From assembly GCA_028874215.1 (NCBI GenBank), contig JAPPLF010000042.1, forward strand, positions 18,136-82,135: a DNA stretch of 64,000 nt, given 5' to 3'. A model generated the notes under the pieces. The model had not been told where the DNA came from. It made no database searches and was given only the letters and a program-made list of their open reading frames with translations. This DNA comes from Acidobacteriota bacterium. GTDB lineage: Bacteria; Acidobacteriota; UBA6911; RPQK01; JAJDTT01. Of the stretch, positions 50,521 to 59,368 are shown one piece after another. A program made the position numbers and the translations under genes. Each line of letters begins with the position of its first letter. Position 1 is the first letter of the stretch.

Positions 50521-52374
50521 TCACCGGACGAGGAGGGGAAGCGTGACGTGTGACGGCCGGCTCCGGTCATGGAATACCGTGTTGCGGGCGATGGTCCAAC
50601 TCCGTTCCCGGCCCAGCGGCTCCCCCGTGTTGGGATTGACGTCGAACCGTGGGAAGTTGCTGGAAGAGACGTCCAGGCGAATCCGGTGTCCCTTCCGGAA
50701 CACGTTGGCCGTGGGATAGAGGACGATTGTTATGGACGCCACCTCTCCCGGCTCCAGGTGCCGGGCCGTGCCGCCGCCCTCCCGGTATCGGATCCTGACG
50801 ATGCTGTCACTCAGGTTCAACGCATAGCCCAGCGGGTAGTCCGGGCCGGGCGGGTAGACGTCGATGAGCTTGGCGGTGAAGTCCGTGTCCCGCGCGGAGG
50901 AGGAGACCCAGAGTTCGACTTCTATTGGACCCGCGATCTCCAGATCCTCCTCCAGCGGAGAGGTCTCGAACACCAGTACGTCGGGACGGGAGCCCAGGGG
51001 CAGATAGGGCGGCGTGCATCCGAAGAAGTCCGGGCCCTCGGTCTGGTCGAATCCCCCGGCCGGGGTCACGGTCTCCACCATGGTCGGCGTGGGGACCGAT
51101 TCCGGCCGGACCCCGTCGGGCCAGGGATGGACGTAGCTCAGAGAGGAGAAATTCCCGCCAATGGTGGGGACCGGACGCCGCGGATCGTAGGAATAGCTGG
51201 TGGAGGACTCCTTCCGTTCCGAAGGCTCGGGCGACAGGGTCCGGTCCGGGTGGAGATAGTAGGGCGTGGGCGCCGCCAGCGGCAGCGGCCAGCCGTCTCC
51301 CTCGCGCCAGTGCCCGCCGTGATCCAGATTCCCCAGGCGTGTCCTGCGCCCGCTGCCGCCCCCCATGAGGAACCAACGGACGGCCGGCATGCGGGCCGCA
51401 GCCGTCTCCCGGCCCTTGAGCCACTGGTCGAACCAGTCCAGATGGAGGCGGTCCAGACTCTCCAGAGGAGCCTCGGGCCCCAGATCAACGTCACCGGAGA
51501 TCTGCTCTTCGGTGGTGTAGGTGCCGTGCACCCAGGGACCCATGACCACCTTCACCGGTCCCTTCTTGGCTCGCCTCAGGGTCTGGAAGGCCTCCAGCGT
51601 GGCGCGGGTGTAGGAGTCGTACCACCCTCCGATCAGGAGGATGGGGACGTCCGAGTGCTGCTCCAGAAACTCCTCGATGGCGAATCCGGGTTGTTTCCAG
51701 AACTCGTCGTAGTCCCCGCGCCGGACCAGTTCCAGCGCCCAGCGCTCGTATCCCGGGAGCAAAGCAAGCTGGCTCTGTCCCCTTCGCAGCGGCAGCCGCC
51801 GGAGCCAATGCCGAAAATCGGGACCCGACGCCAACCCCTCCTGCACCCAGGGTTGAGCCCTGGTTGCGGCGTTCCCGTGATTGACGGAGTGCCAGAAGGC
51901 CCAGGCCAGAAAGCGGAGCTCGTAGGCGCCGCCCTGGCGAACCGAGCTGGTGTAGGCGTTCCAGCCACCCATGGTGGGGATCATGCAGGCCAGATGAGGG
52001 GGGTTCTGCGTGGCCAGGGTGCTCTGGGTCCAGGCCACGTAGGAGGTGCCGTACGTTCCCACTTTTCCGTCGCACCACTCCTGACGGGCGGTCCACTCCA
52101 CGGCGTCGTAGCCGTCGAAAGGTTCGTTGACCAGAAAGACCAGGTCTCCCTCGGAGGAATGGCAGCCCCGGCAGTCCTGGACCACGACGGCATAGCCATG
52201 CTCGGCGTATCGCTCGGCCCGCCGCATCCGCTCCAGGTCCTGCTTGCCGTAGGGGGTCCGTTCCAGGAGGGCCGGCAGGGGTCCCGGGACATCGGCGGGG
52301 CGGTAGACGTCGGTTCCCAGACGGACACCGTCCCGCATCGTGACCGTGACGTTTCGTTCGATCCTCAGGGCCAT
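50521..52374 (-). CDS. CocE/NonD-family serine hydrolase (X-Pro dipeptidyl-peptidase type)
   Basis: 617-aa alpha/beta hydrolase. Nucleophile Ser111 lies in GTYGTSYVAW; Asp is in GGWYDSYTR (about 250), His in GPWVHGTY (about 280). The N-terminal RDGVRLGTDVYRPAD and a C-terminal jelly-roll domain with EVELWVSSSARDTDFTAKLIDVYPPG and RLDVSSSNFPRFDVNPNTGE define the family. Such enzymes cleave acyl esters or X-Pro peptides. It follows the threonine-synthase gene by nine bases and is in the same operon. Confidence 0.88.
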   Translation of the reverse strand: MALRIERNVTVTMRDGVRLGTDVYRPADVPGPLPALLERTPYGKQDLERMRRAERYAEHGYAVVVQDCRGCHSSEGDLVFLVNEPFDGYDAVEWTARQEWCDGKVGTYGTSYVAWTQSTLATQNPPHLACMIPTMGGWNAYTSSVRQGGAYELRFLAWAFWHSVNHGNAATRAQPWVQEGLASGPDFRHWLRRLPLRRGQSQLALLPGYERWALELVRRGDYDEFWKQPGFAIEEFLEQHSDVPILLIGGWYDSYTRATLEAFQTLRRAKKGPVKVVMGPWVHGTYTTEEQISGDVDLGPEAPLESLDRLHLDWFDQWLKGRETAAARMPAVRWFLMGGGSGRRTRLGNLDHGGHWREGDGWPLPLAAPTPYYLHPDRTLSPEPSERKESSTSYSYDPRRPVPTIGGNFSSLSYVHPWPDGVRPESVPTPTMVETVTPAGGFDQTEGPDFFGCTPPYLPLGSRPDVLVFETSPLEEDLEIAGPIEVELWVSSSARDTDFTAKLIDVYPPGPDYPLGYALNLSDSIVRIRYREGGGTARHLEPGEVASITIVLYPTANVFRKGHRIRLDVSSSNFPRFDVNPNTGEPLGRERSWTIARNTVFHDRSRPSHVTLPLLVR

Positions 52375-52383
52375 GGGCGGACC

Positions 52384-53421
52384 TCAATCCAGGAGCCGGT
52401 CCAGTTCCACCATGGGGATGGACCGGGAGCTGACGGCCCGCTCCACCGAGCCCAGGTCCTTGAAACCGTGCCCCGTCACGATGCAGACGGTCCGGCTCGA
52501 AGCGGACACCGATCCTTCTGAACGGGCCTTCAGATAACCGGCGTAAGCGGTGGCTCCGGCAGGCTCGCAGTAGACGCCCCGGCTGAACAGCGTCTCCTGG
52601 GCGCGGAAGACTTCCTGGTCGCTCACGGACTGCCCGCTGCCGCCCGTCTCCAGGACGACGTCCAGGGCCAGTTGAGCGTCGATGACATTGGGGACCTGAA
52701 GACCCGAGATGACCGACGTGCACTCCACCTCCACCGCTTGGGTTTCCCCCCGGTCCAGCGGTCCGGTGACGGTGGCGCAGCCTCGGGGCTGGACGGCGTG
52801 AATCCGGGGCGCCCGGGAGATCCGCCCGTCGCGGAAATAGTCGTCGAACCCTCGGGCAATGGCCGTCAACAGGCCCCCGCCCCCGATGGGTACGAAGACG
52901 TCATCAACCTCGTCCAAGTCGTCGGCGATCTCGTAGCCGATGGTCTTGACCCCGTCCATCCCCTCGGGGCTGAAGGTGAAGGCGGAGATCTGGAGTGCGG
53001 CGCTTCTGGCCGGCGCCTCCCGCTGCAACCGTTCCATCACGTCGCGGCTGGCCGCCGGATCCAATCCGAAACCCCGGACCCGCTTCAGGACCGCCCCGTA
53101 CGCCAGCATCTGAACCGCCTTCCCGGCCGGAGTGGTCTCCACCAGAAAAATGTGGCAGGGGATGCCGGCTCGGGCGCAGTAGGCCGCCAGGGCGGAACCG
53201 GTGTTGCCCGAGGAGGTGGCCAGACAGGACCTCAGCCCCTGCTGTCTCATCCAGGAGACGGCAGAACTGGCGAACCGGTCCTTGTAGGAGCCGGAGGGGT
53301 TGAGCTGCTCCATCTTCAGGAAGGGTCCGCCGTTCAGCTTGACCAGGGGCGTGGAGCCTTCACCCAGGGTGAGGATGTGCCGGGTATCGCGGACCGGAAG
53401 GTATCGGCGGTATTTCCACAT
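52384..53421 (-). CDS. thrC: threonine synthase-like PLP enzyme
   Basis: 345-aa PLP-dependent fold-type II enzyme. The cofactor Lys47 is in NPSGSYKDR, the phosphate loop is SSGNTGSALAAY, and GGGGLLTAIA lies in the middle. Length and the LGEGSTPLVKLNG start fit threonine synthase, which turns O-phosphohomoserine into threonine. A threonine dehydratase-like or related beta-elimination role cannot be excluded. ATG 53421 selected because homology begins there; the frame extends upstream as a shadow of the symporter. Confidence 0.8.
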   Translation of the reverse strand: MWKYRRYLPVRDTRHILTLGEGSTPLVKLNGGPFLKMEQLNPSGSYKDRFASSAVSWMRQQGLRSCLATSSGNTGSALAAYCARAGIPCHIFLVETTPAGKAVQMLAYGAVLKRVRGFGLDPAASRDVMERLQREAPARSAALQISAFTFSPEGMDGVKTIGYEIADDLDEVDDVFVPIGGGGLLTAIARGFDDYFRDGRISRAPRIHAVQPRGCATVTGPLDRGETQAVEVECTSVISGLQVPNVIDAQLALDVVLETGGSGQSVSDQEVFRAQETLFSRGVYCEPAGATAYAGYLKARSEGSVSASSRTVCIVTGHGFKDLGSVERAVSSRSIPMVELDRLLD

Positions 53422-53452
53422 GTTCTGTTTGTTGGCTGGCGCGGAACCGGGT

Positions 53453-55396
53453 TCAACTCCCTGGCTGTTGCTTGTAGAAGTACTTCCGGACGATATGGCG
53501 GGGCGGCGGTGGCGTCGCCTTGCTGACGGCGATGACCAGAAAGAAGGAGACGGCCAAACCCCAGATGATGGGATCGAGCCCCAGGAGCCGGTAGGAGGAG
53601 AATCGGCCGTAGGCGAGATAGCCGGCCCCATAGAGGGAGAGGTGGAACAGAAACCCTCCCAACATGCCCGCCGTGGCTCCCCAGGTGTTGACTCGGGGCC
53701 AGTAGAGCCCCAGTGCGACGGGGGCCAGAAAGCACGAAGCGAGTCCGCTGCCCGTGTAGACGATGATGTCCTGCAGGAACAGAGGCGGGTTCACCGCTCC
53801 CAGCACCGCGGCGAAGCCGACCACGAAGGTGAAGACGTAGCTCATCCTCTTGATGGTCCGCTCCGGCGCCTGCGGATTGATGTTGCGTTGGTAGACGTCC
53901 CGAACCAGGGCGGAGGAGATCACCAGCAAAAAACTGTCTACCGTGGACATGACGGCGGCGAACGGGGCCGCCACCAGGATTCCGGCCATCCACGGCGCGC
54001 CGGCGAAGGCGCTGAGAAAGACGGCGACGGCCGGCATGATCCGGTCGGACTCCAACTCCATGCCGGGCAGGAAGATGCGGGCGCAACAGAAGATGATCAC
54101 TAGCGGGAAATAGATCAGGGAGTAGTAGATGGCGACGGTGAAGATGGAGCGCTTCAGGGTGCCGGAGCCCTTGAACGCCATCAGGCGAACCATGGTGCTG
54201 GGTTGGCCGGTTCCGGAGATGGCCCACATGAAGAAGAATGAGAAGGCCAGGCTCAAGGGAAGGAATCCCAGGTCGCTGTAGCGGTCCGGACCGGGTCCGC
54301 TGACGTACACTCCCGGACTATCGGCGCCGTAACGATAGGGCTCGGTCGCGATTCGCTTGGCGCTGACGGAGGGTGGGGCCGCCGGAAGCGTTCCTTCCGC
54401 CAGCCGTTTCCGGATACTCTCCGCTTCTTCCTCCGAAACGATTTCCACCACCTGAATCTCCGCGGCCCCGGTCGAGCCTCGGGAGATCACCGTTTCCTGG
54501 CTGGTTCGCAGAAGGCGCGGTTCCCCTCCATCGCCAGACGCGTTCAACCAGACTCCCGAGCGGATGACGGTGTCCCGGGAGGCGGGCGCGGCCAGTTCCA
54601 GGTCGGCGACGCCCAGGCGGGGCGGGACCATGCGGCCGATACGCTGGGTTGCCGATTCGAGGCCGCCGACGGCAACGAGCGCCAACGGGAGCATGACGAC
54701 CACTCCCGCCACCATGACTACGCCCTGCATCACGTCGGTCCAGACCACGGCGTGGAAACCTCCGTAGGTGGTGTAGAGGATCACGGCCACGGCGAAAGTC
54801 AGAAGGCAGAGCAGGTAGCCCGGATCGACTCCCTGGGTGAAGCTCAGATCCTGGGTCGCGTCCGAGACCCACAGGACACTGCTGCGGAAAAAGGGGACGT
54901 CCAGCAGCAAGGTCTTGAGGATCAGGCTCCCCGACTTGAACTGGGCCACCAGGTTCACCGACATGAAAAAGATGATCATACCGGTGCAAAGCAGGCCGAA
55001 CCCGGCGCTTTCAAACCGGTCCCGCAGGACGTCGGGGATGGTGATGGCCCCCGTCCTCCGGGCCAGCTGATTGATCCGTTTTCCCAGCAGGCCCATCCCG
55101 CAAATGGGCACCACGATGTAGCTGCCGATCCAGAGCCCCAGGATCCAACCATGGGTGTAGATCTTGGAGGGGAAGCCGGTGAAGCTCCCTCCGGAGGCGC
55201 TGGTGGCGGCGAAGGTGAGAGCGAAGGCCCAGACTCCGAGACTCCGGCTCCCCAGGAAGTATTCGGAGAGAAAGCTCTTGGTCCGGCGTAGGCGGTTGGA
55301 CATCCAGGCCAGGAACAGGACGACCAAGGTGTAGATCAGGAACGTGAACAGGGCCGCATTCGAGCCGTAGGAGGGGGAAGGCGCCAAATCGGTCAA
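53453..55396 (-). CDS. sodium:solute symporter (SSS family)
   Basis: 647-aa inner-membrane protein with about 13 helices. The family core is visible: EYFLGSRSLGVWAFALTFAATSASGGSFTGFPSKIY, TYGGFHAVVWTDVMQG and AAVMSTVDSFLLVISSALVRDVYQRN. A soluble insertion of about 130 residues (265-375) between helices is unusual. TTG 55396 overlaps the stop of the YhdT-like gene by four bases (TTGA). Substrate probably an organic acid or cofactor precursor. Confidence 0.88.
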   Translation of the reverse strand: MTDLAPSPSYGSNAALFTFLIYTLVVLFLAWMSNRLRRTKSFLSEYFLGSRSLGVWAFALTFAATSASGGSFTGFPSKIYTHGWILGLWIGSYIVVPICGMGLLGKRINQLARRTGAITIPDVLRDRFESAGFGLLCTGMIIFFMSVNLVAQFKSGSLILKTLLLDVPFFRSSVLWVSDATQDLSFTQGVDPGYLLCLLTFAVAVILYTTYGGFHAVVWTDVMQGVVMVAGVVVMLPLALVAVGGLESATQRIGRMVPPRLGVADLELAAPASRDTVIRSGVWLNASGDGGEPRLLRTSQETVISRGSTGAAEIQVVEIVSEEEAESIRKRLAEGTLPAAPPSVSAKRIATEPYRYGADSPGVYVSGPGPDRYSDLGFLPLSLAFSFFFMWAISGTGQPSTMVRLMAFKGSGTLKRSIFTVAIYYSLIYFPLVIIFCCARIFLPGMELESDRIMPAVAVFLSAFAGAPWMAGILVAAPFAAVMSTVDSFLLVISSALVRDVYQRNINPQAPERTIKRMSYVFTFVVGFAAVLGAVNPPLFLQDIIVYTGSGLASCFLAPVALGLYWPRVNTWGATAGMLGGFLFHLSLYGAGYLAYGRFSSYRLLGLDPIIWGLAVSFFLVIAVSKATPPPPRHIVRKYFYKQQPGS

Positions 55397-55734
55397 GACG
55401 CCGCCTCGCTCCGGATTCCCGCGGTTGCGGCCTCAACTCCGGCCCGATCTTCCTCCAGATCGTCTTCGACAAAATAGAAGAAGCAAAACCAGGCCGTGAA
55501 CAGGTCCGCGGCGATCCAGGGAATCAGGATGCCCCAGAAAAGCCAGGTCGGAACGCCAAAAGTGGTGCTGACCTCTCCCGGCGGAAGGCCGTAGCCGTTG
55601 AGGTAGCAGTAAGGGACGGCCCACACCAGGCCCGCCGCCCACGCGCTGACGATGAGGATGGCCTCCCGCCGGGAGTGGAGAAATACCGGGTCGTAACGTT
55701 CTTCGGGTGTGGAACTGATGCCGGCGGAATCCAT
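55393..55734 (-). CDS. small YhdT/DUF997-like membrane protein
   Basis: 113-aa protein with two membrane helices (AILIVSAWAAGLVWAVPYCYL, about 25-45, and WLFWGILIPWIAADLFTAWFCFFYFV, about 63-88). The pattern FGVPTWLFWGILIPW... FFYFVEDDLEE matches the YhdT small proteins encoded next to the pantothenate symporter PanF. Overlap with the following symporter suggests a two-subunit transporter. It is the first gene of the operon YhdT-like, symporter, threonine synthase, CocE. Confidence 0.75.
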   Translation of the reverse strand: MDSAGISSTPEERYDPVFLHSRREAILIVSAWAAGLVWAVPYCYLNGYGLPPGEVSTTFGVPTWLFWGILIPWIAADLFTAWFCFFYFVEDDLEEDRAGVEAATAGIRSEAAS

Positions 55735-55783
55735 GTGCGGAGTGAAGCCTACTAATCCAGGGATTCAAGGGCAAGACGAGGAG

Positions 55784-55831
55784 CGGCGGCTTTCTTGCCG
55801 CCGAATGGGAACGGCGACATTCCTGTCGCCG
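55784..55831. repeat. pair of hairpins of the (A/T)TTCCT-loop family
   Basis: CGGCGGC-TTTCTT-GCCGCCG (55784-55803) and CGGCGAC-ATTCCT-GTCGCCG (55812-55831), separated by 8 bases, in the divergent region between the YhdT-like and OmpA genes. Stem sequences differ from copies elsewhere but keep base pairing. Confidence 0.75.
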
Positions 55832-55895
55832 GTCTCCAGTGCAACAACGCCGCGAAAGTCGGCAGTCGGAGAGGGTTTGCTAAACTGGAATCCCC

Positions 55896-56780
55896 ATGGC
55901 TCGCCGAAAACCCAATCTTGAAGTTTCCACCGGAAGAACAACTGGAGGAGCGTCGCCCGCGCAGATGGCCATTGGCGCCGTCCTCATATTGGCTCTCATG
56001 GCCGGCTTCTTTGGCTATCAGTGGTGGAAGCAGTTGGACGCCCTGGAGCGTCAAAACGCCCAGGTGACCCAGACGTTGGCGAAGGTTCTCCAACGCTTGG
56101 AGCAGGTGGAGGAAAAGACTGGCCAAGCTCTGGATCGAGCCCAAGAGGCGGAACTCAGCGCCCTGGAGGCAGCCCGGGGCAAGGACGCGGCGGATTCGGC
56201 CCGGCGCCAGGCGGAGCGGGACCGGACTGAGGCTCGCCGACAGGCGGAAGTTGCCCGGATAGAAGCCGATCTTGCCCAAGAAGAGGCGAAAGCCGCCCGG
56301 GAGGAATCGGAGCGGATCCGCCGGGAACGTGAAGAGGAGCTGAATCGCCTCCACGAGGTCTTGAGCGGGATCGTCGAAACCCGCCGGACTGCTCTCGGCA
56401 TGGTGATGAACCTGGGCAGCGACGCCGTCGAGTTCGATTTCGACAAGTCGACTCTACGCCCCGAGAACCGGGAGCTGCTGAGCCGGATCGCCGGCGTTCT
56501 CCTCACCTCCAAGGGTTACCGGGTCCAGATCCACGGGCACACCGACGACATCGGCAGCAACGAATACAACCAGAGGCTCTCGGAGCGGCGGGCCAAGGCA
56601 GTTCGTGACTACCTGGTGGATTCCGGAATCGATCCCGGCATCGTGAGCACCAAAGGCCACGGAAAGACCAGCCCGTTGGCGCCGGGGACCACGCCCAGGG
56701 TCCGGGCGAAGAACCGGCGGGTCGAAATCGGGATCATCGACACGACCATCAACTACGGACAGGTCGTCGCCGACCCCTGA
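55896..56780 (+). CDS. OmpA-family protein with membrane anchor and long coiled coil
   Basis: 294-aa protein. One membrane helix (about 25-42, AIGAVLILALMAGFFGYQWW), then a long Ala/Glu/Arg-rich coiled coil (about 45-150), then an OmpA peptidoglycan-binding domain (about 168-280: VEFDFDKSTLRPENRELL, IHGHTDDIGSNEYNQRLSERRAKAVRDYL, KNRRVEI). It likely bridges inner membrane and cell wall. It converges on the RidA gene; the stops are adjacent. Confidence 0.88.
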   Translation: MARRKPNLEVSTGRTTGGASPAQMAIGAVLILALMAGFFGYQWWKQLDALERQNAQVTQTLAKVLQRLEQVEEKTGQALDRAQEAELSALEAARGKDAADSARRQAERDRTEARRQAEVARIEADLAQEEAKAAREESERIRREREEELNRLHEVLSGIVETRRTALGMVMNLGSDAVEFDFDKSTLRPENRELLSRIAGVLLTSKGYRVQIHGHTDDIGSNEYNQRLSERRAKAVRDYLVDSGIDPGIVSTKGHGKTSPLAPGTTPRVRAKNRRVEIGIIDTTINYGQVVADP

Positions 56781-57239
56781 TCACTCGACCTCGAAAATGG
56801 CTTCCACCTCGACCGGGATGTTGCCGGGGAGGGACCCCATTCCCACGGCGCTGCGCGCGCCTTTTCCCGGGTCGCCGAAGACCTCCATCATGAGCTCGCT
56901 GAACCCGTTGATGACCTGTGGCTGCTCCCCGAAATCGGGTGTGGCGTTGACCATCCCCAGTACCTTCACCACCCGGACCACGCGGTCCAGGGATCCCAAC
57001 GAACTCCGTACCGTGCTGAGGATGCACAGTCCGGTGACCCGCGCCGCCTCTTTGGCTTCCTCGGCGGTCAGTTCGACACCCACCTTTCCGGTGATCTGGG
57101 TTCCGTCCGCCCGGTTGGGACCGTGACCGGAGACGAACAACAGGTTGCCGACCTGGACGGCCGGCCGATAGATGGCCACCGGCTGGGGCGCGTCCGGAAG
57201 CTGGATGTTCAATTCTTCAAGTCGTTGTTCAGCTGTCAT
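56781..57239 (-). CDS. RidA/YjgF-family protein
   Basis: 152-aa RidA-superfamily protein of the longer type. NLLFVSGHGPN, ITGKVGVELTAEEAKEAARVTGLCILSTVRSSLGSLDRVVRVVKVLGMVN and the terminal RSAVGMGSLPGNIPVEVEAIFEVE with the conserved Arg of the active site. RidA proteins hydrolyse reactive enamine/imine intermediates. ATG 57239 with GGAGC upstream; the longer frame is not needed. Confidence 0.88.
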   Translation of the reverse strand: MTAEQRLEELNIQLPDAPQPVAIYRPAVQVGNLLFVSGHGPNRADGTQITGKVGVELTAEEAKEAARVTGLCILSTVRSSLGSLDRVVRVVKVLGMVNATPDFGEQPQVINGFSELMMEVFGDPGKGARSAVGMGSLPGNIPVEVEAIFEVE

Positions 57240-57511
57240 TGAATGCTCCTTGGAATTCGTGCGCGGCCGGACGACATTCACCTTCTGCCCGGCAGTCGGA
57301 ACCTCCACGCCGGCGGGAACCCACCCGGGAGGCCCGGTCAGGATAACGCGCAGTGAGAGAACGTTTCAACCGCCGGAACCCTTGTTCTGCGCGACCACTC
57401 TTATCTCATCCGTCTGTCCTCTTTCCTCGTACCCAGTCCACTCTTGACTTGAATCGGGCCCTGGGTCAATCTTCCGCCGGAGCGACCCAATATCGAATTC
57501 CGGTCCAGACC

Positions 57512-58798
57512 ATGACCTCTTACCTCCAAACCCGATCCGACCTGCCGCCCTTTCTCACCGATCTCGAGTCGCGCGGCCTCGTCTCACAGAAGACGGTCGA
57601 GCTGACCGATCAGGTGCTCTCCAAGTCGTTGCCGCCCCTGTACGTCGGCTATGACCCCAGCGCCGGCAGCCTGCACGCGGGCAGCCTGATCCCGCTTCTG
57701 GGGATGGACCGCTACAAGCGTCGAGGGGGTCAGATCATCGTGTTGCTGGGTGGGGCGACGGGCCTCATCGGCGACCCTTCGGGCAAGGACCGCGAGCGCA
57801 CGCTGGAGACCCGCGAAGTGATCGATCGGCGCATCGGACGGTTGAAACGCCAAACCTCCGAGTTCTTCGCCCGAACCGAGGGTCCCGATCCCATCTTCGT
57901 CAACAACGCCGACTGGTACCGGGACATGCACGTCATCGCCTTCCTGCGCGACGTGGGCAAGAATTTCTCGGTCAATCAGATGCTGACCCGGGATTCGGTG
58001 CGCACGCGGATCGAGAATCGGGAACAGGGAATCTCCTTCACCGAGTTCTCCTACCAGCTCCTGCAGTCCTACGATTTCCTGCACCTTTACCGGGAATACG
58101 GCTGCGGGATCCAGATGGGGGCCTCGGACCAGTGGGGGAATATCGTATCCGGAGTCGATCTGGTGCGCCGCGCCGCGGGGGCGACGGTCTATGGGCTCAC
58201 CTTCCCCCTGCTGACCAACTCGGAGGGGAAGAAATACGGCAAGTCGGAAAAGGGCGCGGTCTGGCTCGATCCGGACCGGACCAGTCCCTACGAGTTCTAC
58301 CAGTTCTGGCTGAACTCCGCCGACGACGACGTAGGTCGCTTCCTTCGCTGGCTGACCGATCTGTCCAGCGATGAGATCGAAACCCTGGCGGCGGCTCCAC
58401 CGCATCAGCGGCGGCCTCAGAAGGCTCTGGCCGAGACGCTCACCATCCGGGTGCATGGGCCGCGGGACACCGAGACCGCCGAGCGGGCCAGCCGGGTCAT
58501 CTTCTCCGGCAGGGCGGCCGACATGGACTCCGCCGTCGCCGACATGGTGGCTCGATCAGTGCCCACACTGACCGCCAGTCCCGACCTCTCCTGTCCGGTC
58601 TTGGACGCCATGGTCCGGGTCGGAGCGGCTCCGTCCAAAGCAGTCGCGAGGCGTTTGGTGAAGCAAAATGCGGTCGCCGTCAACGGAACCAGGATCGCTG
58701 ACGCCAACGAGGACCTGCTTCCGCACCGCGCCCGGGCCGGCGTGGTTGTCCTGTCGGTCGGCAAGTCCAAGCGTTATCTTGTTCGGTTTGGTCTATAG
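57512..58798 (+). CDS. tyrS: tyrosyl-tRNA synthetase
   Basis: 428-aa class I aminoacyl-tRNA synthetase, full length. The HIGH-like motif is HAGS in YDPSAGSLHAGSLIPLLG (about residue 50), Tyr-binding site in EFSYQLLQSYDFLHL and GASDQWGNI, KMSKS-like motif KYGKSEKG. The C-terminal S4 RNA-binding domain is VGAAPSKAVARRLVKQNAVAVNGTRIAD. ATG 57512 is the start; the longer frame has no homology. Single-gene unit. Confidence 0.94.
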   Translation: MTSYLQTRSDLPPFLTDLESRGLVSQKTVELTDQVLSKSLPPLYVGYDPSAGSLHAGSLIPLLGMDRYKRRGGQIIVLLGGATGLIGDPSGKDRERTLETREVIDRRIGRLKRQTSEFFARTEGPDPIFVNNADWYRDMHVIAFLRDVGKNFSVNQMLTRDSVRTRIENREQGISFTEFSYQLLQSYDFLHLYREYGCGIQMGASDQWGNIVSGVDLVRRAAGATVYGLTFPLLTNSEGKKYGKSEKGAVWLDPDRTSPYEFYQFWLNSADDDVGRFLRWLTDLSSDEIETLAAAPPHQRRPQKALAETLTIRVHGPRDTETAERASRVIFSGRAADMDSAVADMVARSVPTLTASPDLSCPVLDAMVRVGAAPSKAVARRLVKQNAVAVNGTRIADANEDLLPHRARAGVVVLSVGKSKRYLVRFGL

Positions 58799-58800
58799 TA

Positions 58801-59067
58801 GTCCGTCGTGAAAGTCCCTCCTCTATCGGCCTGCTCTTGGAAGCTGGCGCGGACCCTCGGCTTGAAAACGAATTCGGTGAGGTTCCATTATTCTCTGTCC
58901 GGTGGGTATTGGCGCAGAAACCTCTGAGCCGCCCATGGGAAACTCTGAGGGTTAATCACCAGCGCTTGGTTGGAAGCCGGCTACAAAACGGCGAACGTCG
59001 ACATGCAGGGACGCAAACTCGAATTCCAAAAGTTCTTGTTGGATGGTCCGTCATCAGGGATTGGTGA
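58801..59067 (+). pseudogene. possible ankyrin-repeat remnant
   Basis: A frame beginning at about 58801 reads SSIGLLLEAGADPRLENEFGEVPLF, a near-consensus ankyrin repeat unit, but continues into non-repeat sequence and ends at 59067 with no good start codon. The rest of the 570-base gap up to 59369 holds only unconvincing open frames. Suggests a decayed ankyrin gene; one repeat is weak evidence. Confidence 0.3.
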
Positions 59068-59368
59068 CGGTCGTCAAGTTCAAAATGGCGCCGGAGGCTC
59101 CATGGCGGGCGACAGCTTCGTTTTCTCGCTTGTATTCGGTGCGCTCCGAGGCACCGTCACGGTTACGCCCGGCACGGACCTGACTTCTCCTGTCGGAGAG
59201 GAATGGGATGCCGCGCGGTAGACGACTATGACCGTACTTCCCGATACGGTAAGCAAACACTGCCGCTAACCAGGCGTCAATTGCGACGCGGAGCCGGATG
59301 GCGGTAGAATTCCGGCTTCGATAGTGTCCGGGGACGGTCCGACCTCGAATCAGGGATTGGAGGACACC

